From: Pleomorphomonas oryzae DSM 16300
GTDB taxonomy: Bacteria > Pseudomonadota > Alphaproteobacteria > Rhizobiales > Pleomorphomonadaceae
DNA length: 64,000 nt
Assembly: GCF_000422965.1 (NCBI RefSeq)
Contig: NZ_AUHB01000014.1
Span: forward strand, 62,001 to 126,000
Direction: 5' to 3'
Below, one piece after another: positions 46,060 to 53,690 of this stretch (its first letter is position 1; each line of letters starts with the position of its first letter). The notes under the pieces were generated by a model. That model did no database searches and had not been told where the DNA came from. It worked only from the letters and a program-made list of their open reading frames with translations. The position numbers and the translations under genes were made by a program.

Positions 46060-46517
46060 TTCGCCCCGTTTCCTTTTTGGGTCGGCTGGTAGAGGTGTAC
46101 GGTCCAGCTGCGTTGTTCGGCGGTGTCGACCTCGAAGAAGCCCGTCCGCTCATAGCCTCGTGCGACACAGTTCTCGACGCCGCCGATGGTAAACATCTTG
46201 CGTCTCGTGCACATGAACGCCTTGCCACCCCATTCGCCACCATGCTGGCTGTCGACGGCGTAGAGGTAGTAGTAGCGCGAGGCGAGAGCGCCGGTCAGCA
46301 GCGTTCCGCATTTCGATCCGCCGATGTTCCACCAGCCTTCGGAGCGCCAGCCGTCCGCGGCCTTGTAGCCGATCGCCACGGAAATGGTGCCGTCGGTCTT
46401 GTTGCAGAGCCTGAGATCGGCCTTTGCGGGTGTCGCTGCGGCAAGGGCGAGAAACGACAGCGTCGCGGCAATGAGTGCCGGCCGCGTCCGTCGTACCGGT
46501 CCCTTGAGTGCCGCCAT
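46056..46517 (-). CDS. Exported DUF1036 protein
   Basis: 153 residues. A signal peptide (about 1-30, ending AAATPAKA) is followed by the DUF1036 domain, starting DLRLCNKTDGTISVAIGYK and with conserved cysteines in GGSKCGTLL, FMCTRR and VENCVARG, probably two disulphides. Function is not known; it is periplasmic. ATG 46517 has GCGGA upstream; ATG 46556, 13 codons earlier, is in frame. The stop overlaps the start of pyk. Confidence 0.85.
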   Translation of the reverse strand: MAALKGPVRRTRPALIAATLSFLALAAATPAKADLRLCNKTDGTISVAIGYKAADGWRSEGWWNIGGSKCGTLLTGALASRYYYLYAVDSQHGGEWGGKAFMCTRRKMFTIGGVENCVARGYERTGFFEVDTAEQRSWTVHLYQPTQKGNGAK

Positions 46518-46714
46518 CGGTATTCCGCCCGCCAACGATCCTTGTCCGGTGCTCATCGGAGAATGCCCCGCCTTATCGCGTGACCTACGGCAAAATGTCA
46601 ACGTATAATTACGCAAGCCGCCGCGCAGTTCCGCCGTGTCCGGTCCCCTTCCAGCATTAGCACGCACCCTCAAGGGCTTACGCTCCAGTCTTTGGTCGCG
46701 TTGAGACACATGAA

Positions 46715-47608
46715 TCATGATCGCGGCCGGGCGATCCAGATGCCACCGAGGATCATCAGGCCGCCGGCTGCCTGGCTCCAGCCGATCGCCTCTCCGAACA
46801 CCAGGAAGGCCAGCGCCGCGGCGGCAATCACTTCCATGAAAATGACCAGCGAGGAGAAGGCGGCTGACAGATAGCCGAGGGCGAAGGCGAGCAGGCCCTG
46901 TCCGCCGATATGGCTGATGTAGGCGAGGGCGGCGAGCGTCGCGGCGCCGGCCAGCGAAGAGGGCAGGAGCTTCGGTTCGAAGGCAAAGGCGATGACGCCG
47001 AGGCAGAGCGCGGTCACCGTGGTGGCGCCGAAGGTGACGGTGCCGGTGCTGTGCTCGCGGCGGGCGGCGCGCACGGCAAGGAAATAGGTGCCGAAGCCGA
47101 AGGAGGTGCCAATACCGTAGATGTCGCCGATCAGCTTGCTGGAATCGAGCGTGTAGGAGCCGCCCAGCAGCACGGCGCCGCCGAGAATGCAGACGATGAC
47201 GCCGCCTGCCTCGCGTCGTCCGACCTTTTCGCCGATGAACAGACCGGAGAACAGCAATACCCAGATCGGCGCCATCGACGACAGGAAGGTGGCGTTGGCG
47301 ATCGAGGTGTGAAGGATCGAAAGGTGCCAGAAGAACAGGTCGATCGAGAAGAAGAAGCCCGCAAGCCAGATGGCCTTGGAGCGGAAGGCAGAGAGGAGGG
47401 CGCCCTTGCCGCCTTCGCTGATCGCCCAGATGGCCAGCACCGGCACGGCGAGCGCCACGCGCCAGAAGGCGCTGGCGAACGGGCCGACGTCGGCGAGGCG
47501 GACGAAGATCGGCGACACGCCCATGGCGACTGCGCCCAGGCAAAGGGCGAGAAAGGCCGCGACCTGACCGGGGCGGGCGGAGTGCGACAGCGTTCGGGCA
47601 GCGGGCAT
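46715..47608 (-). CDS. EamA/DMT family transporter
   Basis: 297 residues with ten membrane helices in two EamA repeats (second repeat from about residue 165). Members export amino acids, nucleosides or drugs; the substrate is not readable. ATG 47608 is the natural start before the first helix; the frame extends to 47806 but that part overlaps the divergent amidohydrolase gene. The AGG upstream is a weak ribosome-binding site. The 157-bp gap to the DUF1036 gene shows no terminator. Confidence 0.88.
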   Translation of the reverse strand: MPAARTLSHSARPGQVAAFLALCLGAVAMGVSPIFVRLADVGPFASAFWRVALAVPVLAIWAISEGGKGALLSAFRSKAIWLAGFFFSIDLFFWHLSILHTSIANATFLSSMAPIWVLLFSGLFIGEKVGRREAGGVIVCILGGAVLLGGSYTLDSSKLIGDIYGIGTSFGFGTYFLAVRAARREHSTGTVTFGATTVTALCLGVIAFAFEPKLLPSSLAGAATLAALAYISHIGGQGLLAFALGYLSAAFSSLVIFMEVIAAAALAFLVFGEAIGWSQAAGGLMILGGIWIARPRS

Positions 47609-47735
47609 GAAGCAACCTGGCGGCGGCGGCCGCCGGGCCGGACCGCGGCGGATGTGCAACGGTCGGCGGGTCGGTGGCGCCGATGGATGGATCTCGACTT
47701 TATCCGACCGATAGCAGCATTTAGGATCGTTAGCC

Positions 47736-48533
47736 ATGCAGGACCCGACGAACGACGCTCCTTTCATTTTTCTGCCCGGTAACGATGCCGGTGGTCTCTT
47801 GATCATCGCCGATCATGCGTCCAACCGGGTGCCGCCGCCCTATGGCGACCTCGGCCTGCCGCCGGCCGAGTTCGAGCGGCACATCGCCTATGACATCGGC
47901 ACCGAATGGCTGGTTCATCGCCTCGCCGCGTTCACTGGCGCGCCGACGCTGCTCACCCGCTTCTCGCGCCTGTTGATCGATCCCAACCGTGGCGAGGACG
48001 ATCCGACGCTGGTGATGCGGCTCTCCGACGGGGCAATCGTGCCGGGCAATGCCGGCGTCGATGCCACCGAGCGGCAGCGGCGCATCGAGCGCTTCCATCG
48101 TCCCTATCACCAGGCGATTGCCCGGCAGATCGACCGGATGATCGCCACCGGCGTGGCGCCGGTGATCCTGTCCATCCATTCCTTCACACCGGCCTGGAAG
48201 GGCGTTGCCCGTCCGTGGGACATGGCGATTCTCTGGGATAGCGACGACCGCATGGTGGTGCCGGCACTCGATGCCTTCCGAGCGCGCGGCCTGGTGGTAG
48301 GTGACAACCAGCCCTATGACGGGGCGCTCAAGAACGACACGCTCTACCACCACGGTACGGCGCGCGGCCTTGCCCATCTCCTCATCGAGGTGCGGCAGGA
48401 TCATATCGCCGACGAGGCGGGCGCAAATCACTGGGCGCAGACGATTTTCGAGGTGGTGGCGCCTTTGGTGGCGCAGCCGGCCATGCACGAGACCGCCTTT
48501 TACCGATCGCGCGCTGACGGACCGGGCGTGTGA
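47736..48533 (+). CDS. N-formylglutamate amidohydrolase family protein (copy 1)
   Basis: 265 residues of the FGase family: IIADHASNRVP, the ERFHRPYH segment, VILSIHSFTP and LLIEVRQDHI carry the conserved His, Glu and Asp residues. The family includes HutG-type enzymes that release formate from N-formylglutamate, but many members have unknown substrates. No hut genes are nearby. It is divergent from the DMT transporter. A second, more distant family member is at 59474. Confidence 0.85.
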   Translation: MQDPTNDAPFIFLPGNDAGGLLIIADHASNRVPPPYGDLGLPPAEFERHIAYDIGTEWLVHRLAAFTGAPTLLTRFSRLLIDPNRGEDDPTLVMRLSDGAIVPGNAGVDATERQRRIERFHRPYHQAIARQIDRMIATGVAPVILSIHSFTPAWKGVARPWDMAILWDSDDRMVVPALDAFRARGLVVGDNQPYDGALKNDTLYHHGTARGLAHLLIEVRQDHIADEAGANHWAQTIFEVVAPLVAQPAMHETAFYRSRADGPGV

Positions 48534-48642
48534 ATGGACGCTTGAAAACGGTTGACGCGCCCCTGAACTTCGGACTTCATGCGCCCCTCACGGGCGGCAC
48601 CCCGCCCGGACCCAATGACAAGATCGGCAGGACAGACATCCC

Positions 48643-48903
48643 ATGAGCATGGAATCGGCAGAATCGCAGGGCGGCGTCGCGGCGGGTGAACTTCGGCAGT
48701 TCATCGAGCGCGTCGAGCGGCTTGAGGAAGAGAAGGCCGCTCTCCAGGACGACATCAAGGACGTGATGGCCGAGCTCAAGGGCCGTGGCTACGACGTCAA
48801 GGCCGTCAGGGCCATCCTGAAGCTCCGCAAGCAGGACCCGGACGAGCGGCAGGAGGCGGAAGCCATCCTCGAGCTGTACATGAACGCTTTGGGCATGGTG
48901 TGA
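48643..48903 (+). CDS. gapR: GapR, DNA-binding nucleoid-associated protein (DUF2312)
   Basis: 86 residues, all helical. The family core [33 protein letters not shown] and [16 protein letters not shown] is complete. In Caulobacter GapR forms a tetrameric clamp on overtwisted AT-rich DNA ahead of polymerases and is needed for normal replication and division. The AUG at 48643 lacks a strong ribosome-binding site; the second ATG two codons on is an alternative. Confidence 0.96.
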   Translation: MSMESAESQGGVAAGELRQFIERVERLEEEKAALQDDIKDVMAELKGRGYDVKAVRAILKLRKQDPDERQEAEAILELYMNALGMV

Positions 48904-49013
48904 TAGACGCCGGCTGAACCCGAGGGCTGTGCCGAGCTCATTGTCTCGGCGGGCGGCTTTCGGAGCGGTTGTTGTCTCTGGCTGGCGATCGGTCCAGCCT
49001 CTCCCAGTCTGCA

Positions 49014-49068
49014 AGAAGGCGCTGCGCCAACTGCCGTTGACCGGTGGTGGCGGGCGCCTTTTTTGCGT
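49014..49068 (+). other. Structured ~50-nt motif, copy A (terminator-like)
   Basis: AAGGCGC pairs with GCGCCTT and encloses GCGCC, ACTGCCG and ACCGGTGG elements; it is followed by six T. A very similar sequence lies at 52442. It may end the gapR transcript, about 110 bases downstream. The other parts of 48904-49172 show nothing that I can support. Confidence 0.6.
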
Positions 49069-49172
49069 GTCGTACCCCCGGGTTCGGCCTGCCGAAGCGA
49101 ACCACCGGACGGGACTGACCGATGGTGATCCACAGCCTTTATAGGTAGAACCACTCCCGTGAACCTCTTTCA

Positions 49173-49203
49173 TTGACCCGACTCGTGAGGCGCGAAATAC
49201 TAT
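49173..49203 (+). promoter_or_regulatory. Candidate promoter of the anaerobic reductase operon
   Basis: TTGACC (49173) and TACTAT (49198) are 19 bases apart, slightly long. Transcription would begin near 49210, exactly where the riboswitch begins. Confidence 0.4.
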
Positions 49204-49209
49204 TCGTAG

Positions 49210-49391
49210 AGCCGAGGTTCTTCAGGTGCCACAACATCTGGAGTGAAAAGGGAAGCCGGTCAATGCCGGCGCTGCCCCCGCAACTGTAGGCGGGAAGTGG
49301 CCGATCCAAGAATGTCACTGGTGCGAGGCACTGGGAAGACGGATCGGCCGCCGAGACCCGTGAGCCAGGAGACCTGCCCCGGCCTATGTGA
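49210..49391 (+). promoter_or_regulatory. Cobalamin (B12) riboswitch
   Basis: Conserved elements appear in order: AGGTGCC, AAAGGGAAGCCGGT, GCCGGCGCTGCCCCCGCAAC, CACTGGGAAG, and the B12 box GAGCCAGGAGACCTGCC. It leads the nrdD operon by about 118 bases. Downstream CGTTC (49475) can pair with GAACG next to the start codon, a possible way of hiding the ribosome-binding site. B12 should switch the operon off. Confidence 0.96.
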
Positions 49392-49508
49392 AATGTCCTC
49401 GGGCGGGGTGCACCGGTGGATCGTCGTCGTCCTGCGTCCGGAGATCTCTCCGGGCGGCGTGTCGATTGCGCTCCCCGTTCTCTGCCTCTCTTTTCGGTGC
49501 AGGGAACG

Positions 49509-51527
49509 ATGTCGGAAATCACGTCAGTCAAGCCGCCTCTCAGCGTCCTCAAGCGGTCGGGCGCGCTCGCCCTGTTCGACGCCGAGAAAATTCGTTCTGC
49601 CGTCGAACGGGCTGGCGCTGCCAGCGGCGAATTTTCCAGCACCGAGGCGCATCTGCTTGCCATGCAGGCCGTGAAGGTGATCGCCCACCGGTTTGCCGAG
49701 CGCATGCCGTCGATCGAAGAGATCCAGGACGTCGTCGAGCAGGTGTTGATCTCGGCCAACCATTTTGCCACGGCGCGTGCCTACATCGTCTATCGCGAAC
49801 AACGGGCGCGCCTTCGCCGCGATGCCAACGCCGTCGTCGATGTGGTGTCGTCGATCGACGAATATCTCGAACGCGCCGATTGGCGGGTGAACGCCAACGC
49901 CAACCAGGGCTACTCGCTGGGGGGCCTCATTCTGAACGTCTCGGGCAAGGTGACGGCCAACTACTGGCTTTCCCACGTCTATCCGCCCGAGGTCGGCAAG
50001 GCGCACCGCGACGGCGACATCCACATCCACGATCTCGACATGCTCGCAGGCTATTGCGCCGGCTGGTCGCTGCGCACGCTGCTCACCGAGGGGCTGAACG
50101 GCGTGCCGGGCAAGGTGGAGGCCGGGCCGCCGAAGCATCTTTCGAGCGCCGTCGGCCAGATCGTCAATTTCCTCGGGACGCTGCAGAACGAGTGGGCCGG
50201 TGCTCAGGCCTTCTCGTCTTTCGACACCTATATGGCGCCCTTCGTGCGCAAGGATCGGCTCTCCTATGAGGATGTCCGGCAGTCGATCCAGGAGCTGATC
50301 TACAATCTCAACGTCCCCTCGCGCTGGGGCACGCAGACGCCGTTCACCAACCTCACCTTCGATTGGGTGTGTCCCGACGATCTCAAGGATCTGGTGCCGG
50401 TGGTCGGCGGCGTCGAGATGGACTTCCGCTATGGCGACCTGCAGGCCGAGATGGACCTCATCAACCGTGCTTATATGGAGGTGATGACGGCGGGAGACGC
50501 CAAGGGGCGCGTCTTCACCTTCCCGATCCCAACCTACAACATCACGCCCGACTTCCCCTGGGAGAGCGACAACGCCACTCGCCTGTTCGAGATGACGGCG
50601 AAATACGGGCTGCCCTACTTCCAGAACTTCCTCAATTCCGAGCTGACGCCCAATATGGTCCGCTCGATGTGCTGCCGGCTGCAGCTCGATCTCCGGGAGC
50701 TTCTGAAGCGCGGCAACGGCCTGTTCGGCTCGGCCGAGCAAACGGGGTCGGTGGGCGTCGTCACGGTGAACTGCGCCCGTCTCGGCTATCTTCATAAGGG
50801 CGACGAGGCCGGATTGTTGCGTCGGCTGGACGAGCTCCTGGCCATCGGTCGCACCAGCCTGGAGATCAAGCGCAAGACCATCGAGCGACTGATGGCCGAT
50901 GGCCTGTTTCCCTACACCAAGCGCTATCTCGGTACGCTCCGGAACCATTTCTCGACGCTGGGCCTCAACGGCGTCAACGAACTGATCCGCAACTTCACCG
51001 GCGATACCGAGGACATCACGACGGCATGGGGCGAGGCTTTCGCCATCCGTCTGCTCGACCATGTGCGGGCAAAGATGGTCGCCTTTCAGGAGGAGACGGG
51101 CCATCTCTACAATCTCGAAGCAACGCCGGCGGAAGGCACGACCTATCGCTTTGCTCGCGAGGACAAGAAGCGCTTTCCGAGCATCTTGCAGGCCGGCACG
51201 CTGGATGCGCCCTACTACACCAACTCCAGCCAATTGCCGGTCGGCTTCACGGACGATGCCTTCGAGGCGCTGCGCCGCCAGGAGCCGCTTCAGACCCGCT
51301 ACACCGGGGGCACGGTACTTCATCTCTATCTCGGCGAACGGGTGTCGTCGGCCGAGGCCTGCAAGAAACTGGTCCGGCGGGCGCTCGAGAATTTCCGACT
51401 GCCCTACATCACGATAACGCCGACTTTCTCCATCTGTCCCAAGCACGGCTACCTCGCTGGCGAACATGAGTTCTGCCCGATCTGCGATGCCGAGCGGCTC
51501 GCCGAGAAGCAGGCCGCTGCCGAGTGA
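49509..51527 (+). CDS. nrdD: Anaerobic (class III) ribonucleoside-triphosphate reductase, catalytic part without glycyl-radical domain
   Basis: 672 residues. An ATP-cone regulatory domain covers about 15-105, followed by the ten-stranded barrel with the NCARLGYL cysteine loop. The protein ends just after the zinc ribbon (ICPKHGYLAGEHEFCPICD). The glycyl-radical segment that normally closes NrdD is missing from this chain and is encoded by the next gene in the same frame, after TGA and eight codons. The enzyme makes dNTPs without oxygen. ATG 49509 has AGGGAA five bases upstream; an in-frame start at 49416 would lie in the leader. Control is by the upstream B12 riboswitch. Confidence 0.95.
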   Translation: MSEITSVKPPLSVLKRSGALALFDAEKIRSAVERAGAASGEFSSTEAHLLAMQAVKVIAHRFAERMPSIEEIQDVVEQVLISANHFATARAYIVYREQRARLRRDANAVVDVVSSIDEYLERADWRVNANANQGYSLGGLILNVSGKVTANYWLSHVYPPEVGKAHRDGDIHIHDLDMLAGYCAGWSLRTLLTEGLNGVPGKVEAGPPKHLSSAVGQIVNFLGTLQNEWAGAQAFSSFDTYMAPFVRKDRLSYEDVRQSIQELIYNLNVPSRWGTQTPFTNLTFDWVCPDDLKDLVPVVGGVEMDFRYGDLQAEMDLINRAYMEVMTAGDAKGRVFTFPIPTYNITPDFPWESDNATRLFEMTAKYGLPYFQNFLNSELTPNMVRSMCCRLQLDLRELLKRGNGLFGSAEQTGSVGVVTVNCARLGYLHKGDEAGLLRRLDELLAIGRTSLEIKRKTIERLMADGLFPYTKRYLGTLRNHFSTLGLNGVNELIRNFTGDTEDITTAWGEAFAIRLLDHVRAKMVAFQEETGHLYNLEATPAEGTTYRFAREDKKRFPSILQAGTLDAPYYTNSSQLPVGFTDDAFEALRRQEPLQTRYTGGTVLHLYLGERVSSAEACKKLVRRALENFRLPYITITPTFSICPKHGYLAGEHEFCPICDAERLAEKQAAAE

Positions 51528-51551
51528 ACCAATCCGCCAAGGAGACCTGAA

Positions 51552-51749
51552 ATGAACAAGCCGCTTTCTGCCATTGAAACCGATGCCGTCACCCTGCTGT
51601 CCAATGACGAGCGCCAGCCCTGCGAAGTCTGGACGCGGGTGATGGGCTATCACCGCCCCGTCTCGTCCTTCAACAAAGGTAAGAAAAGCGAATTCGCCGA
51701 GCGGACCGCGTTCGCCGAAGGCAAGAGCCTTACCAATGCCCGCCGATGA
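51552..51749 (+). CDS. Separate glycyl-radical subunit of the anaerobic ribonucleotide reductase
   Basis: 65 residues. CEVWTRVMGYHRPVSSFNKG is the NrdD C-terminal radical segment, with the radical Gly at G32 in RVMGY. The following KKSEFAERTAFAE also matches the end of ordinary NrdD. It has its own strong ribosome-binding site (AAGGAG, nine bases before ATG), so it is made as a separate protein rather than by readthrough. It must dock on the large chain and be activated by NrdG, much as GrcA/YfiD replaces the radical domain of pyruvate formate-lyase. Its last 14 bases overlap nrdG. Confidence 0.88.
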   Translation: MNKPLSAIETDAVTLLSNDERQPCEVWTRVMGYHRPVSSFNKGKKSEFAERTAFAEGKSLTNARR

Positions 51750-52365
51750 CATAGCGGTCGGCGGCTTTTCCCCGTTGTCCACCTGTGACTGGCCGGGCGA
51801 GCTGGTCGCCACGGTGTTCTGCCAAGGCTGTCCGCTCGCTTGCCACTATTGCCATAACGCCGATCTGATCCCGCCCGGCCGAGGTGCCGGGCCGGACTGG
51901 CGGGAGATCTTGTCCATTCTCGAAGGGCGGCGGGGCCTCCTTGACGGCGTGGTGTTTTCCGGAGGCGAGCCGACCTTGCAAAAGGCACTGCCCGAGGCGG
52001 TCGTTGCCGCTAGGGCGCTCGGCTTCCGCGTCGGCCTGCACACCGCCGGTCCTTATCCCGACCGCTTTGCCCGCCTTTTGCCTGATCTCGACTGGGTGGG
52101 TTTCGACGTCAAGGCGCCATTTGCCGAGTATGAGCGCATTACAGGCGTGCCGGAGAGTGGCCTACGGGCACGCGAAAGCCTGATCGCACTGGCCGGGAGT
52201 GGCGTCGCTTTCGAAGTTCGCACCACCGTGCATGCGGCGCTGCTGGACGAAGCCGCCCTCGTTCGCCTCGACGCCGATCTTGCCGCGCTGGGTCTGGGGC
52301 CGACACGGCGTCAACCGTTCCGAAGCCAAGGCTGCCAGGACGCGAAGCTGCTGGCCGCCGGCTGA
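51736..52365 (+). CDS. nrdG: Anaerobic ribonucleotide reductase activating enzyme (radical SAM)
   Basis: 209 residues. The iron-sulphur cluster motif CPLACHYC (C32, C36, C39) and the SAM-binding GGEPTLQ are present. The enzyme uses SAM to create the glycyl radical on the reductase, here on the separate small subunit. The start overlaps the preceding gene by 14 bases, so the three genes are one operon. It is slightly longer than E. coli NrdG and nearer to the NrdG2-type activases. Confidence 0.93.
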   Translation: MPADDIAVGGFSPLSTCDWPGELVATVFCQGCPLACHYCHNADLIPPGRGAGPDWREILSILEGRRGLLDGVVFSGGEPTLQKALPEAVVAARALGFRVGLHTAGPYPDRFARLLPDLDWVGFDVKAPFAEYERITGVPESGLRARESLIALAGSGVAFEVRTTVHAALLDEAALVRLDADLAALGLGPTRRQPFRSQGCQDAKLLAAG

Positions 52366-52398
52366 TCGTTCATCTCCTCGATGAGCGCGTCTCTTTGC

Positions 52399-52427
52399 TT
52401 GACAGCCCGGGGATGCGGGCCTAGTTT
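52399..52427 (+). promoter_or_regulatory. Promoter of the MFS transporter gene
   Basis: TTGACA (52399) and TAGTTT (52422) are 17 bases apart. Transcription would start near 52434, so that the leader begins with the structured motif at 52442. Confidence 0.6.
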
Positions 52428-52441
52428 TCTGTATCGTTTCA

Positions 52442-52489
52442 AAGGAGGCGTCGCGCCGACTGCCGGTCTACCGGTGGCGGAGGGCGCCT
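52442..52489 (+). other. Structured ~50-nt motif, copy B, in the leader of the MFS gene
   Basis: Shares with copy A (49014): GCGCC, ACTGCCG, ACCGGTGG and GGGCGCCTT in the same order and spacing within one base. The central hairpin is CCGG-TCTA-CCGG. It fills nearly the whole predicted leader, ending 16 bases before the ATG. It may be a riboswitch, a terminator of nrdG, or a dispersed element. Confidence 0.55.
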
Positions 52490-52505
52490 TCTTCATGTGG
52501 ATCCC

Positions 52506-53690
52506 ATGACCGCCCCTTCGATCTCCCCGTCCATGCCGGCGCCCATTCGGCGCGACCGGTTGACTTGGTCCGCCTATCTGGCGCTTGCCCAGTTCACCTT
52601 CTTTCTGAACATTCAGGGCAACATCATCCCGTTCCTGAAAGACGAGTTCGACCTCAGCTACCGAGTGGTGACGCTGCACCCGGCGGCGGTAGCGGCGGGT
52701 CTGATCGTCTCCGGTCTGTTCGGTGAACGGCTGACCCGCAAGCACGGTCGCCTGTGGTCGGTGATGGTGGGGCTCATCGGCATGGCGCTCGGCGCGATCG
52801 CCATCATTCTTGCGCCACACCCGGTGGTCAGCATCCTCGGCTGCTTCCTGATGGGCGCCGTCGGCTGCCTGATCCTGATCGTCGTGCCGACGCTGCTTGC
52901 CGATTGGCATGGCGCCAACCGTTCGGTGGCGATCGGCGAGGCCAACGGCATTTCCTACGTCGCCTCGCTGACGGCGGCGATGGCCGTGGGGCTGTTCGTC
53001 GCCATCGGTTTGGGCTGGCGGGCGGCGCTGCTGCTCGGCGTGGTTCTCGCCGGCTTTCTGCTCCTATTCCTGCGCGGCACGCCGATGCCGGCGGCGCAAA
53101 TCACTCCTGTCGCGGCCGATGGCGGGCGCGGCGGCCGTCTGCCGCTGGCCTACTGGTTCTACTGGCTGACCATCATTGCCTTCGTCGGCGTCGAACAGTC
53201 GGTGCTGGTGTGGGCGACGGAGTTTCTCACCCGCGTCAAAGGCGTACCGGTGGCGTCGGCCGCCATCGCCGCCGGCGCCTTCTCCTTGGGCATGCTGATC
53301 GGCCGTCTGTCATCGTCCCTCGTGCTGACGCGGATCACGGCGGCACGGGCACTCTATCTGTCGGCGGTCGTCACGGTGCCGGCCTTCTTGCTGTTCTGGG
53401 GTGCCCCCAGCCTGACGCTGGCGATCGTCGGCCTGTTCACCGTCGGCCTCGGCTGCGCGCTGCAATATCCGCTGACACTGACCAAGGCGATCGTCACCGC
53501 CGGTCCGTTCGGCGAGCTGGCGACGGCGCGCGCTTCGCTGGGCAGCGGTCTTTCCATTCTGGTCATTCCCTGGGCGATCGGTGCGCTGGCCGACCAAATC
53601 GGGCTTTGGGCGGCCATGTCCGTGCTGCCGGTCTTCACCATCGCGGCACTGGCTTTCCTGTTTGCTGGCGAGCGGACCGTCCGACACTGA
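52506..53690 (+). CDS. MFS transporter
   Basis: 394 residues with 12 membrane helices. GERLTRKHGRLWSV after helix two is the MFS loop A-type motif. The substrate is unknown; the set of helices resembles CynX/NimT-like carriers only loosely. ATG 52506 is chosen; a GTG three codons earlier is in frame. The ribosome-binding site is not clear because GGAGGG lies within the structured leader motif, 22 bases upstream. The stop abuts the convergent GH5 stop without any gap. Confidence 0.85.
   Translation: MTAPSISPSMPAPIRRDRLTWSAYLALAQFTFFLNIQGNIIPFLKDEFDLSYRVVTLHPAAVAAGLIVSGLFGERLTRKHGRLWSVMVGLIGMALGAIAIILAPHPVVSILGCFLMGAVGCLILIVVPTLLADWHGANRSVAIGEANGISYVASLTAAMAVGLFVAIGLGWRAALLLGVVLAGFLLLFLRGTPMPAAQITPVAADGGRGGRLPLAYWFYWLTIIAFVGVEQSVLVWATEFLTRVKGVPVASAAIAAGAFSLGMLIGRLSSSLVLTRITAARALYLSAVVTVPAFLLFWGAPSLTLAIVGLFTVGLGCALQYPLTLTKAIVTAGPFGELATARASLGSGLSILVIPWAIGALADQIGLWAAMSVLPVFTIAALAFLFAGERTVRH

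Noticed and set aside
51525..51527. TGA between nrdD and the radical segment as a selenocysteine codon
   Set aside because: No selenocysteine hairpin is seen after it, and the next ATG has a strong ribosome-binding site; two separate proteins explain the layout.
49524..51812. 762-codon minus-strand open frame opposite nrdD
   Set aside because: Antisense shadow; nrdD on the plus strand has all family motifs and a riboswitch.
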